Shown: positions 27,676-37,227 of the stretch, piece after piece
Position numbering within the stretch: position 1 is the first letter of the stretch
Layout of the letters: each line of letters opens with the position of its first letter
NCBI RefSeq assembly: GCF_014199445.1
Contig: NZ_JACIJS010000006.1
Span: 186,001-250,000 of the forward strand
Origin: Rubricella aquisinus
Lineage (GTDB): Bacteria; Pseudomonadota; Alphaproteobacteria; Rhodobacterales; Rhodobacteraceae
Reading direction: 5' to 3'
DNA: 64,000 nucleotides
The notes under the pieces: model-generated
What the model was told of the DNA's origin: nothing
Database searches by the model: none
Seen by the model: the letters and a program-made list of their open reading frames with translations, nothing else
Made by a program: the position numbers and the translations under genes

Positions 27676-30600
27676 TTATTCCGCAGGGATCCCCGCTGAT
27701 GTGGGAGTTGATACGTTTCGCGTCTTGCGCTTTTCGCCCAGCATCAGCATGGCCGGGGTCACGATCAGGGTCAGGATCGTGGCCACCACAAGACCGCCCG
27801 CAATCGCACTCGACAACTCCGTCCACCATTGGGTGGAGGGCGCGCCATAGACGATCTCTCGTGTGAAGAAGTTGATATTGAGACCAATCACCATCGGCAT
27901 CAGTCCCAGTGCCGTCGTCACCGAGGTCAGGATCACCGGGCGCAGACGTTGCGCGCCCGTGCGCAGGGCCGCTTCCAAGGGGGACTGGCCCGCCTTCTTC
28001 AGATCATTGTAGGTGTCGATCAGAACGATATTGTTGTTCACCACGATCCCAGCCAGCGCAATCACCCCGATGCCACCCATCACGATGCCAAAGGGGCGCC
28101 CGGTCACGAGGAGGCCCATCAGCACGCCCGCGACTGAGAACACGATGGCGCTCATCACCACGAAAGCCTGATAAAAGCTGTTGAACTGGGTCACGAGGAT
28201 CACGAACATCAACAGGATCGCTGCCCCAAACGCCGCGGCGAGGAACTTCATCGCATCGGTCTGATCCTCCGCCTCACCGCCGAACTGATAGCTGACGCCG
28301 GGGGGAAGATCGAGATTGGCCAAGGCTTCGGTCAACAGAACGATCTGATCGTTCACCAGCCGGTCCCGGTCCACATTCGCCTCAATGGTGACCACGCGCT
28401 CCTGATCAATCCGGCGGATCGTGCCACTGCGCGGTGCGGGTGAGAAGGTCACGAAGTTACCGATCGGGACCAGCCCCGCCGAGGTCGGCACGCGCAGCGC
28501 CTGCAACTCCTCAAGATTTCTGTCGCCCGCGGGGAAGCGCACGCGGATATCGACTGCGCCATTCGCATCCGACGGGCGATAATCGGCCACCGTGATGCCA
28601 TTGGTCAAAAGCTGCACCGCCTGACCTAAAAGCGTGATATCCGCGCCAAACCGCGCGGCCTCCGACCGGTCCACCTGGATCAGCCATTCCACGCCGGGCA
28701 GGGGCATCGTGTCCGTGACATCGACAAAACCGCCGATCCGGTCCATCTCCGCCCGGATCGCGTGGACGGTGTCCATCTGATCACCCGGATCAGTGGCAAG
28801 AACCTTGAGGTTGATGGGCTTGCCGCCCGCAGGGCCACCGGATTCGATCTGGACCTGCACATTGATGCCGGGGATGTCGCTCATCATGGTGCGGATCTCA
28901 TCCGCGATCACTTCTGCCTTGCGGCGCGTGTCCCAATCGGTGAATTCAAGCTGGAGCGTGCCGATCATCTCTTCATTGTCGGCAGAACTGCCGATGGTAC
29001 GGGCATAGACGCTCACGATCTCGTCTTGATCAAGGAGGCGATTTTCCACCCGGCGCACCAGCGCATCCCGCTCATAGATCGAGAAGTTTTCGCGCGAGCG
29101 GACCTCGACATTGGCGAAATCCGGTTCAATCGAGGGAAAGAACGAAATCCCGTTGCCCAAGGCGCCATAGGCACCAAAAGCCCCGATCAGCATCAGAATG
29201 GCGAAAGCCAGCGTCGTCAGCGGGCGCAGGATCGCCCATTGCAGGAACCGCACATAAGCCCCGGCAAACCCGGTCATGTCGCGCGGATCGCCAAATTCGG
29301 CGGCATGAAGCTGCGCCTTTTGCTTTTTCGATTGCGGCTGCACCTTGCCGATCACGCCGCCCAGAACGGGGATAAAGATGAGCGCCATAAACACGGAGGC
29401 CGACAGCGTCAGGATCACCGTGATCGGCAGGAATTTCATGAACTCGCCAATCACGCCTTCCCAGAACAGAAGCGGGAAAAACACGCAGAGCGTCGTGGCG
29501 GTGGACGCAAGGATGGGCCAGGCCATCCGCTTGGCGGCATGGGCGTAGGCTTCTTTCGGACTGTCCCCTTCGGAGAGGCGGCGATCCGCCAATTCCACCG
29601 TCACAATCGCGCCGTCCACAAGCATCCCGACCACAAGGATCAGGCTGAACAGGACCACGATATTGAGCGTGAACCCCATCAGATTGAGCGCCATCACCCC
29701 CGCCAGAAACGCGCCCGGAATGGCCAGCCCCACCAGAATGGAGGACCGCAGGCCAAGGGCATAGACGATCACGATCATCACAAGGAACACGGCGGCGATC
29801 ACGTTCGCCTCCAGATCGCTCAACAGGGTGCGGACCTGTTCGCTTTCATCCAATGTGTAATTGACGCGCACCGTATCGGGCCATTCATTGCGCGCGTCGT
29901 CGATGATCGCCTGCACTTCGGCCACGGTTTCGATGATGTTGGCCCCGACCCGCTTTTTCACCTCAAGCGCCAGCGCGGGCTGGCCGTTGATCCGGGCAAA
30001 GCCAGTGGGATCGGCAAAAGTCCGGCGGATCGTGGCCACATCGGCAAAGGTCACGACCGTCTCGCCGCGCACCTTCACCGGAAGCTCCATCAGATCGTCG
30101 ATATCCGCGATCAGGCCCGGCACTTTCAGCACCAGCCGCCCCGCGTCGCTCTCAATCGCGCCCGCCGCGATCAGGCGGTTGTTGCGGGTGATCTGGCCGA
30201 TCAATTCCTCAAAGGAGAGGTTGTAGGTTTCAAACACGGTCGGGTCGATCAGCACTTCCAGCACTTCGGTGCGGGAGCCGCCGATATCGACCTCCAGCAC
30301 CCCGGCAAGCGCCTCGATCCGGTCTTTCAGATCATCGGCCAGGGTGTTGAGGGTGCGTTCCGGCACCGGGCCGGACAGAATCGCGGTCAGGATCGGAAAG
30401 AGGGCGGTGTTGATCTCTGACACGCGCGGATCATCGGCATCCGCGGGCAATTCCAGCGCCGCGCGGTCCACCGCCTCGCGCACCTTTTCCAGCGCCTCGT
30501 CACTGTCAAAGCCCGGCTCGAATTCCAGATTGACGTTGGCGTAGCCTTCAGCGGCGGCAGCATTCATAGTTTTAAGCCCAGAGAGGGCAGAAAGCTCCGT

Positions 30601-30807
30601 CTCCAACGGCTCCAGCAACAGGCGCTCCGCGTCCTCCGGCGCGATCCCTTCGAGCGAGGTGGAGATATACGCGGCGGGGATCGGAATCTCAGGGGAGCTT
30701 TCCTTGGGGATAGAGATATAGGACAGCGCCCCGACGATCAGGATGCCCACCAGCGTCAGGACAACAACACGCGTTCGCGAAAAGGCAGCGTCGATGATCG
30801 TATTCAT
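27676..30807 (-). CDS. RND efflux pump inner-membrane permease (AcrB/MdtB-type)
   Basis: A 1043-residue proton-driven resistance-nodulation-division transporter. It has an N-terminal membrane segment, two large periplasmic loops and two blocks of membrane helices ('IPGAFLAGVMALNLMGFTLN' and 'GGIGVIALAGIVVNNNIVLID' read in parts). Acidic residues sit in the fourth-helix region ('VVGMLVDGAIVTVE'). It resembles the HAE1/HAE-like permeases that expel hydrophobic drugs. Its ATG overlaps the stop of the adaptor gene (ATGA at 30804-30807). No outer-membrane factor gene is nearby, so a TolC encoded elsewhere is presumably used. Confidence 0.93.
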   Translation of the reverse strand: MNTIIDAAFSRTRVVVLTLVGILIVGALSYISIPKESSPEIPIPAAYISTSLEGIAPEDAERLLLEPLETELSALSGLKTMNAAAAEGYANVNLEFEPGFDSDEALEKVREAVDRAALELPADADDPRVSEINTALFPILTAILSGPVPERTLNTLADDLKDRIEALAGVLEVDIGGSRTEVLEVLIDPTVFETYNLSFEELIGQITRNNRLIAAGAIESDAGRLVLKVPGLIADIDDLMELPVKVRGETVVTFADVATIRRTFADPTGFARINGQPALALEVKKRVGANIIETVAEVQAIIDDARNEWPDTVRVNYTLDESEQVRTLLSDLEANVIAAVFLVMIVIVYALGLRSSILVGLAIPGAFLAGVMALNLMGFTLNIVVLFSLILVVGMLVDGAIVTVELADRRLSEGDSPKEAYAHAAKRMAWPILASTATTLCVFFPLLFWEGVIGEFMKFLPITVILTLSASVFMALIFIPVLGGVIGKVQPQSKKQKAQLHAAEFGDPRDMTGFAGAYVRFLQWAILRPLTTLAFAILMLIGAFGAYGALGNGISFFPSIEPDFANVEVRSRENFSIYERDALVRRVENRLLDQDEIVSVYARTIGSSADNEEMIGTLQLEFTDWDTRRKAEVIADEIRTMMSDIPGINVQVQIESGGPAGGKPINLKVLATDPGDQMDTVHAIRAEMDRIGGFVDVTDTMPLPGVEWLIQVDRSEAARFGADITLLGQAVQLLTNGITVADYRPSDANGAVDIRVRFPAGDRNLEELQALRVPTSAGLVPIGNFVTFSPAPRSGTIRRIDQERVVTIEANVDRDRLVNDQIVLLTEALANLDLPPGVSYQFGGEAEDQTDAMKFLAAAFGAAILLMFVILVTQFNSFYQAFVVMSAIVFSVAGVLMGLLVTGRPFGIVMGGIGVIALAGIVVNNNIVLIDTYNDLKKAGQSPLEAALRTGAQRLRPVILTSVTTALGLMPMVIGLNINFFTREIVYGAPSTQWWTELSSAIAGGLVVATILTLIVTPAMLMLGEKRKTRNVSTPTSAGIPAE

Positions 30808-31937
30808 TGGGTCACCTCCACGAGGCTCGTATCCGTCACCGGGGTAACGGGCTGGTTATTGCTCACAAAGCCTTGGCCCACCGTGATAATCTGCGCCTGC
30901 TCGGGCAATCCGCCGACCCAGATGCCATCGGTCTGCGCGCGTAGGATGGTGATCGGCGTGAACCGCGCGCGGCTGTTCTCATCCACGATCATCACGCCAA
31001 GCGCACCATCGGGGCCAAGCGACAGCGTGGCGGGGGAGATGAAATGCGCCACTGCCGAACCTGTCGCGACCCGCACCTGCGCACTGATGCCCGAGGGCAG
31101 CGCAAGATCGCTGTTGGGGACGATCACTTCGGCGCGGAAGGTCCGCGTCGCGCTGTCGGCATTGATCCCGACAAAGTTGATCTCCCCAATCCGCTGCTCC
31201 CCCGTGATGAACTCGACCTGCGCCGGTTGGCCTTCCCGGATGCCGGATAGGGCTTGTTGCGGGATTTGGATCACGACGGTAAGCGGATCACTGTCGAGCA
31301 CTTCGGCAACACTGCCGCCTGCCTGCACGAATTCGCCCTCATCAATATCAAGCGCACTCAGCCGCCCGGCAAAGGGCGCGCGGATGACGGTGTTGTCGAG
31401 CGCCTCGGTCGCGCGCGTCAGTTGCGCCTGTGCCGCAGCGAGCGCGGCGCGCGCTGTCGTGACACGATCGGCAGTTGCGTTACCGCGTTCGCGCAGCGCC
31501 TCGGCGTTGTCAAATTCACGCTGCGCCCGTGCGAGGTCTTCCTCCGCAACCGTAAGTTGCGCGCGCTGGTCGGTATCCTGAATGCGCGCGATCACGTCAC
31601 CCTGTTGGACATATTGCCCCTTGCGGGCGACCAACTCGGCCACGGGGCCGGAGCTTTCGGCCCTGATCTCGGTGATCCGGTCCGGCTGCGCCTGCCCCTC
31701 GGCGGAGAAAATCTGCTGGATTTCTTCCGCCGTCGAATTTGTCGTGGCGACCGTCACGGCACTGCGGACGGAGGGCAGGGCGGCTTCGCTGTCATCCTCC
31801 GGCGTGGGCAGGATGATGCCGCTCGCCATCCATCCCACCATGGCCAATCCAAGGATCACGGCGACCCATTTGGAACGCGATGCGCCGCGATCCGTGTTGA
31901 AGGTCAGGGTCTGTTTGCTGGGGTCGGGCGAAGCCAT
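30804..31937 (-). CDS. RND efflux periplasmic adaptor (membrane fusion protein)
   Basis: A 377-residue HlyD/AcrA-type protein: an N-terminal membrane anchor ('WVAVILGLAMVGWMASGI'), a split lipoyl domain ('GPVAELVARKGQYVQQGDVIARI' and 'IRAPFAGRLSALDIDEGEFV', read in parts), a coiled-coil hairpin of about 70 residues, and beta-barrel and membrane-proximal domains. It bridges the permease to an outer-membrane channel. The gene opens the two-gene operon. The roughly 300 nt upstream contain no adjacent regulator gene. Confidence 0.92.
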   Translation of the reverse strand: MASPDPSKQTLTFNTDRGASRSKWVAVILGLAMVGWMASGIILPTPEDDSEAALPSVRSAVTVATTNSTAEEIQQIFSAEGQAQPDRITEIRAESSGPVAELVARKGQYVQQGDVIARIQDTDQRAQLTVAEEDLARAQREFDNAEALRERGNATADRVTTARAALAAAQAQLTRATEALDNTVIRAPFAGRLSALDIDEGEFVQAGGSVAEVLDSDPLTVVIQIPQQALSGIREGQPAQVEFITGEQRIGEINFVGINADSATRTFRAEVIVPNSDLALPSGISAQVRVATGSAVAHFISPATLSLGPDGALGVMIVDENSRARFTPITILRAQTDGIWVGGLPEQAQIITVGQGFVSNNQPVTPVTDTSLVEVTQ

Positions 31938-32158
31938 CGTGGAATCCTTGTATCAAAGAAAGCGCACCAGATGATCGGGGCGACCCAATGCAAAACGCTT
32001 AATCTGTTTTCCGTCATACTGATTCTTAGGCGAAACGTCTAATGAAACAGCAATTTAGTCGCTTTTCGGACCGACAGAGCATCTGCCCGGAACCGACCGA
32101 CGGCACAAGTTGCATTTGCGTATGGGTGCCATGCATCCGGCGATGGGCAGTGGGGTGC

Positions 32159-32196
32159 AAAAAAGATAGGGCCCGCCCCCTGTCGGAGCGGGCCCT
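32159..32196 (-). terminator. Terminator of the TRAP operon
   Basis: On the reverse strand AGGGCCCGC (32196-32188) pairs with GCGGGCCCT (32076-type arm at 32176-32168) and is followed within 3 nt by TTTTTT. It lies 40 nt beyond the dctM stop. Confidence 0.8.
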
Positions 32197-32235
32197 CTAA
32201 CCCGTCTGCTTCGCTTCGCTTCAAAGAGGAACGGG

Positions 32236-33519
32236 TTAACTCATGACCTCCGGCAAAAAGAGCGCGATAGAGGGGAAGGCGATCAGCGCCACGACCATCA
32301 GCAGCATCACGATGACGAACGGGATCGCGCCCAGCATGACCTCTCCCATATGCCCTGATTTTCGCGCCCCTTGCACAACATAAAGGTTGAGGCCCACAGG
32401 CGGCGTGATCAGCGCCATTTCAATGAGCACGATCATCAGGATGCCGAACCAGATCGGATCAAATCCTTGGGCGACCACCAGCGGCACGATGATCGGGATG
32501 GTGACGACCATCAGGCTCAGCGTTTCGATGAAAAAGCCCAGCACGATGTAGATGCACACCACCACAAGGATGGTCATCATCGGTGTCAGCCCCATGCCTT
32601 CGAGCAGGTCGCGCAATTCGCGGCCCAGCCCGGCAGAGGCGAGCGTGAGGTTCAGGAAGGACGCGCCGATCACAACGAGCATGATCATCGACGTGATCTT
32701 GATCGTGCCGATGACACTTTGCGCGACCATATCCCATGTGACGCCATGAAAAACGGCGGCAATGGCAAACGCGCCCGCCACACCCACAGCGGCGGCTTCG
32801 GTCGGGGTGGCAAGGCCAGTGTAGATCGTGCCGATGATGATCCCGAACAGCACCACGATAGGCAACAGATGGGTCAAGGCGCGCAGCATCTCGATGAAGG
32901 GAAACACCCGCCGCTCCCCGCCCAATTCGGGGCGGATCATGCAGATGATCGCCGTGATCACCAGAAACCCGAGGGCAAGTGCGATGCCGGGGATCAGCCC
33001 GGCAAGGAACAATTGCGGGATCGAGGTTTGCGTCAGGAAGCCATAGACGATCAGGTTAATCGACGGCGGGATCATGATGCCCAGCGTGCCGCCCGCTGCA
33101 ATCGCCCCGGAAAACAGCTTCGGATCATAACCGAGCCGTTCTGCCTGTGGCATGGCGACCGTGGCCACTGTCGCGGCGGTTGCGACGGAGGAGCCGGAGG
33201 TCGCGGAAAACATCGTCGCGGTCGCGACATTCGCGTGCACCAGCCCACCGGGCAGCCAGCTCACCCACCGGTCAAGTGCGGCATAGGTCCGCTCCGCGAT
33301 GCCGGAGCGCACGAGGATCTCGCCCAACAGCACAAAGAAGGGGATCGCGATCAGCGTGGCGGAATTCGAGGCCGACCAGACCATTGAGCCGAGCGCGCGG
33401 ATCAAGGGGAAAGGGCTGAACCATTGGTCCACACCAAAGCCAAGCAAAAACAACACGATGCCGACAGGAATGGAGAGGCTTAAAAGGCCCAGAAGTCCGA
33501 TGGAGATATACCCGATCAC
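32236..33519 (-). CDS. dctM: TRAP transporter large permease (DctM)
   Basis: A 427-residue integral membrane protein with about 12 hydrophobic segments. It includes the DctM features 'SGSSVATAATVATVAMP', 'AAGGTLGIMIPPSINLIVYG' and 'ATPTEAAAVGVAGAF'. It is the ion-coupled translocation subunit of a TRAP importer. I placed the start at the GTG at 33519, which overlaps the dctQ stop (GTGA) and gives the family's normal length; the open frame upstream overlaps dctQ and is not membrane-like. It is the last gene before the terminator. Confidence 0.93.
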   Translation of the reverse strand: MIGYISIGLLGLLSLSIPVGIVLFLLGFGVDQWFSPFPLIRALGSMVWSASNSATLIAIPFFVLLGEILVRSGIAERTYAALDRWVSWLPGGLVHANVATATMFSATSGSSVATAATVATVAMPQAERLGYDPKLFSGAIAAGGTLGIMIPPSINLIVYGFLTQTSIPQLFLAGLIPGIALALGFLVITAIICMIRPELGGERRVFPFIEMLRALTHLLPIVVLFGIIIGTIYTGLATPTEAAAVGVAGAFAIAAVFHGVTWDMVAQSVIGTIKITSMIMLVVIGASFLNLTLASAGLGRELRDLLEGMGLTPMMTILVVVCIYIVLGFFIETLSLMVVTIPIIVPLVVAQGFDPIWFGILMIVLIEMALITPPVGLNLYVVQGARKSGHMGEVMLGAIPFVIVMLLMVVALIAFPSIALFLPEVMS

Positions 33520-34067
33520 AGCGCGGCCTCCTGCTCGCCAAAGGTGCCAATCGCCCCTTCGGCCGCCCCGAATTTGCCTTGAGCGGCAAGGATGATCGCG
33601 CAGACCAGCGCGGCCCATGCCATCAGCGCAAACCAGACCCAGCCTGCGAACCATGGCACCTGCACCATCCAAAGCGGCGTTTCCAGCACTGTGTTGGCGC
33701 GCGAGCCGTTGCGCAGCGAACCCTCGACCACCGGCCAACACTGGAACGCGATGATCGACACGGTTCCAGCAAGGATCAGCAGCGAGCCGAGGTCGAACAG
33801 AACCCGCCCCGCCACTTTTTTCACCCGTGTGCGCAACAGGTCGATGCGCACATGGCCCAATTCCAGCATGGTAAACGCCATGCCCCAAGAGGTCGCGATG
33901 GCCATCACATAGCCGCTGATCTCATCCGTCCCGCCAAAGGACGACCCGATCTGCCGCAGGATGATGTCTATCAGCACAACGCCTGCGCAGATCAGAAGCA
34001 CGGCGCCAATCACGAGGGCAACGCCCCGGTTGATCCTGTGCAGAGTTGCGAGAATGCTCTCGGCCAT
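33516..34067 (-). CDS. dctQ: TRAP transporter small permease (DctQ)
   Basis: A 183-residue four-helix membrane protein ('VIGAVLLICAGVVLIDIILRQIG', 'ISGYVMAIATSWGMAF', 'HVRIDLL'), the standard DctQ layout. It joins the large permease in substrate import. It starts 24 nt after the binding-protein gene and its stop overlaps the dctM start, consistent with a DctP-Q-M operon. Confidence 0.92.
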   Translation of the reverse strand: MAESILATLHRINRGVALVIGAVLLICAGVVLIDIILRQIGSSFGGTDEISGYVMAIATSWGMAFTMLELGHVRIDLLRTRVKKVAGRVLFDLGSLLILAGTVSIIAFQCWPVVEGSLRNGSRANTVLETPLWMVQVPWFAGWVWFALMAWAALVCAIILAAQGKFGAAEGAIGTFGEQEAAL

Positions 34068-34091
34068 CGCTGTTGGTCCTCTTGTTTGGGG

Positions 34092-35126
34092 TTAGTTGAT
34101 CGTGACGCCGACGACTTCGCCGACCGATGCGTTCCAGCGGGCGATCCAATCCTCCCCGGCGCGGTCTTTCCACTCCGGCAGCACTTGGGTCACGAGCGCA
34201 TCGCGGGCGATGGCGAAATCTTCGTCCGTTGCCTCGACCAGCACCATGTTGCGCGCATCGCCGGAGGTGCATTCGCCCGTCCCGGTGAGACATGCCACAT
34301 CATTGGCGAGCGCGTTTTGCGCGCTGGCCCATGCGGGAGCTTCGAAATTCGCGGCGATCTCCGCCTCGATCAGGGCTTTATGCTCAGCGCTCAGGCTGTT
34401 CCACTTGTCCATGTTGATTGCGGTCACAACCGGATCCCAGCCGCCGATGGGCAGGGTCAGAAGGTGCGTGGACACTTCCCACCAGCCTGCGGAATAGCCG
34501 GAGCCAGCGCCGGTGACGGCACAATCCACGACACCCTTTTGCAGCGCGCCCGGCACTTCGGAGAAGGACACGTTCACGCCCTCCGCGCCAAGCGCTTCAA
34601 GGAATTTCGCGGTCATCCGGCCAGAGGCCCGCACTTTGAGACCCGCAAGGTCGGACAGGCCCGCAATCTCAGCGTTACAGAACACGATCTGCGGCGGATA
34701 GGGCGCGATGGCCAGAACATGGGAGTTGAAGCGGTTGGCGAAAATGTCGCTGACCATTGGCTTTGCGGCGTCTGCCATTGCCCGCGCCTCATCGGCGGAG
34801 AGGGCCAGCAGCGGCACGTCCAGTCCTTCAAGCTCGGGCGCATCGGCCACGGCATAATCGCCAACGGTCATTGCGACATCATAAACTCCGTCGCCCAAAA
34901 GCCGGTAAATATCGCCAAGGCCAAGGCCCATCTGGTTATGGGTGGTCAGCGCCACCTCGATATCGCCACCGGATGCGGCGGGAAGGGTCTCCTCCCAAAA
35001 CGGTGCTTCATATTGCTTGTGCAGCGGCAGGCCGGACCAGCTTCCGACAACGGACAGGCTTTCGGCCATGACCGGGCTTGCGAGGGCGGTTGTGGCCGCG
35101 AGCGCTGGGATCAATCGTTTCATCAT
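34092..35126 (-). CDS. TRAP transporter substrate-binding protein (DctP family)
   Basis: A 344-residue periplasmic protein with a signal peptide ('MMKRLIPALAATTALASPVMA', read in parts) and DctP-family features. The Arg in 'GLKVRASGRMTAKFLEALG' normally forms a salt bridge to the ligand carboxylate, and 'VDCAVTGAGSGYSAGWWEV' lines the binding site. It therefore probably binds a carboxylic or amino acid. Two tandem ATG codons (35126 and 35123) follow AAGGAG. Its gene neighbours (LysR, DUF1445) point to a specialised acid; see findings. Confidence 0.92.
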   Translation of the reverse strand: MMKRLIPALAATTALASPVMAESLSVVGSWSGLPLHKQYEAPFWEETLPAASGGDIEVALTTHNQMGLGLGDIYRLLGDGVYDVAMTVGDYAVADAPELEGLDVPLLALSADEARAMADAAKPMVSDIFANRFNSHVLAIAPYPPQIVFCNAEIAGLSDLAGLKVRASGRMTAKFLEALGAEGVNVSFSEVPGALQKGVVDCAVTGAGSGYSAGWWEVSTHLLTLPIGGWDPVVTAINMDKWNSLSAEHKALIEAEIAANFEAPAWASAQNALANDVACLTGTGECTSGDARNMVLVEATDEDFAIARDALVTQVLPEWKDRAGEDWIARWNASVGEVVGVTIN

Positions 35127-35162
35127 GTGTCAGTTCTCCTTGTTGGTAGGGTGTTCTGTTGT

Positions 35163-35993
35163 TCAGCTTGGTTGCAAGACCGGGTTTTCGGCGGCCTCGG
35201 GAATATCGGTCACGAGCATGTGGCCGGGTTTGTGCGTAATCACGAGCGGCAGGGCCGCGCGCTCAATGGCAACCTGCGGGGTCACGCCACAGGCCCAAAA
35301 GACGGGAATGTGGCCTTCAGGGCAGGGGGCGGGGTCGCCCCAGTCGGGGCGGTTTGCGTCCCGAATGCCAATCTCCGCCGGATCGCCCCAATGGACGGGC
35401 GCGCCATGGGCGAGCGGAAATTTGCGGGAGGTCTCGATCACCAGATCAAGGTGCGCGGCGGGGATGTTGCGCATGCTCACGACCATCTTGCCGCCAAATG
35501 GCCCCGCCGGGATCGTCTCAATCGCGGAGCGGAACATCGGCACGGTCGTGTTATGCTCAATATGCCAAAGCTTTACGCCCACTTGCGCCAGCGCATGCTC
35601 AAAGGTGAACGAACAGCCAATGGCAAAGGCGACCATATCCTGAGCCCAAAGATCGACGATATCCGTGACCGATTCTGAATAGGCCCCATCGCGGTAGATG
35701 TTATAGGCGGGCACATCGGTGCGAATGTCGATCCGCGCGCCCATGGTGCGCATGAACGGATCGCCCGTTTCCGATACACCAGCGAGCGGGCAGGGTTTTG
35801 GATTGCGCTGGCAGAACCGCATGAAATCCAGCGCGACAGAAGCCGGCAGGATCGCGAGATTGGCTTGCAACACACCATCGCCCAATCCGGCCGTGTGGCC
35901 CGTATAACGCCCTGCCCGGATCAGGCGGCGCAATTCCTCCGGCGAGAGGTGTTTGAGAGTTTCATAGTCCAGCGGCACGGGTCGCTCCTGCAT
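35163..35993 (-). CDS. DUF1445 / UPF0317 putative hydro-lyase
   Basis: A 276-residue protein with the family signatures 'GHTAGLGDGVLQANLAILP', 'FAIGCSFTFEHAL' and 'PCPEGHIPVFWACGVTPQ'. DUF1445 includes B. subtilis YcsI, encoded beside the 5-oxoprolinase genes, and the N-terminal part of mammalian D-glutamate cyclase, so a link to D-glutamate/5-oxoproline chemistry is likely but unproven. ATG at 35993 fits the family length; a TTG 24 nt upstream lacks support. It sits between the LysR gene and the TRAP genes on the same strand. Confidence 0.85.
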   Translation of the reverse strand: MQERPVPLDYETLKHLSPEELRRLIRAGRYTGHTAGLGDGVLQANLAILPASVALDFMRFCQRNPKPCPLAGVSETGDPFMRTMGARIDIRTDVPAYNIYRDGAYSESVTDIVDLWAQDMVAFAIGCSFTFEHALAQVGVKLWHIEHNTTVPMFRSAIETIPAGPFGGKMVVSMRNIPAAHLDLVIETSRKFPLAHGAPVHWGDPAEIGIRDANRPDWGDPAPCPEGHIPVFWACGVTPQVAIERAALPLVITHKPGHMLVTDIPEAAENPVLQPS

Positions 35994-36057
35994 CGTGTTG
36001 GTGCAGGATCGAAACAAATCGCGATCACATCAAATCGAAAGATTTTCTGGCTACGTA

Positions 36058-36957
36058 TCAAATATTTTTATATCCTAGATACTCCTCAGCCACTTCCGCC
36101 GCACATTTTGCTGCAATTTCAACGATCTGGCTTTTCGGGTCTGCCAGATAGCTGGCGGAGAAGCGTAAAGGCTCCGGCACCCAGCCGGGATCAAATGGCT
36201 TCACGGTGCCAAGTGCGGTGAGTGATTCCCCCAGCACAACCGGCAGGGCCGCCACACCCAATCCCGCCTCCACCAACCGGATACAGGCCGAGAGGGAGGA
36301 GGACGGAAACAGCCGCACATCCGGCCCGACACGCTCAAACAGCGCGCTTTGCACCTCCCGAAAGGGTCGCGTGTTGCGGGCATAGGTGATGACGGGGCGG
36401 TTGAAATAGCCGTCCACATGATCCGGCTCGGGCATGGTGGCCGCCGCGTACCACGCCAGCTCAAATCCCGGTAATTCGACATTATCGACCGAATAATCGG
36501 AGATCGGCCCCAACAGCAGCGCCAGATCGACCTCCCGATCAAAAAGAGCCGCGCGCAACACGATGGAGATGTCGACATTCACCTCAATCTCGATCTTCGG
36601 GAACCGCTGGTGCAGGCGGGTGATGAAATCGGGCAGCCAAATCTGGGCGATCGTCTCGGACGCGCCAACGCGCAGATGCCCCTCGATCCCGTCAGGATCA
36701 ATCACGTTGCGCTCGACCAACGCGCTGAGTTGCTCAAACTGTTCGGCATAACGCAGCAGCAATTCGCCGCGCTTGGTCAGCTTCAGCCCGGTGGTGGTGC
36801 GGTCGAACACCTCCGCGCCGAGGGTGGTTTCCAGCGCTTTGATCCGCGCGGTGATCGCGGGTTGCGTAACGTTGAGGCCATCGGCGGCTTTGCGCACGCC
36901 GCCCATCCGCACGACCCAAAGAAAGCTGCGCAATTGTTCAAGGTTGAGGCGGGTCAT
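36058..36957 (-). CDS. LysR-type transcriptional regulator
   Basis: A 299-residue regulator with the N-terminal winged helix ('MTRLNLEQLRSFLWVVRMGG', then 'LNVTQPAITARIKALE') and a periplasmic-binding-protein-like effector domain ('LRVGASETIAQIWLPDFI'). ATG at 36957 is chosen because the helix-turn-helix starts there in the family. It lies 64 nt upstream of the DUF1445 gene in the same direction, so it probably controls that gene and the TRAP transporter, perhaps as part of one transcript. The effector is unknown. Confidence 0.92.
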   Translation of the reverse strand: MTRLNLEQLRSFLWVVRMGGVRKAADGLNVTQPAITARIKALETTLGAEVFDRTTTGLKLTKRGELLLRYAEQFEQLSALVERNVIDPDGIEGHLRVGASETIAQIWLPDFITRLHQRFPKIEIEVNVDISIVLRAALFDREVDLALLLGPISDYSVDNVELPGFELAWYAAATMPEPDHVDGYFNRPVITYARNTRPFREVQSALFERVGPDVRLFPSSSLSACIRLVEAGLGVAALPVVLGESLTALGTVKPFDPGWVPEPLRFSASYLADPKSQIVEIAAKCAAEVAEEYLGYKNI

Positions 36958-37227
36958 GGCGGCTGGTCCTGCGTGAAGCGTGGAGAGTGGCCATAGCATG
37001 ATTTTGCGGCTCAGGGGACTCCTGACACTGGCCGTTCGCGAACCAATTAGCCCGGTTTGAGCGGGATTATTCCGACTTTGGAATTTAACGGTTTTTTCAC
37101 GCTTTCGCGGAGCGGAAAGGCGCAAATTCGTGGTTGCGCGGTTGTATCATCTGTTCGGGTTTGCAACCTTCATATGCTGTATTTTCGTAGGATGATTTGA
37201 TCTCGATACCTTCATACTGGGATATTT

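Noticed and set aside
28762-30420. Long forward frame opposite the RND permease
   Set aside because: Shadow of the permease; His/Asp/Gln-rich translation with no domain pattern.
33579-35678. Forward frame of about 700 codons across the TRAP genes
   Set aside because: Runs antisense through three real genes and has no ribosome binding site or recognisable motif.
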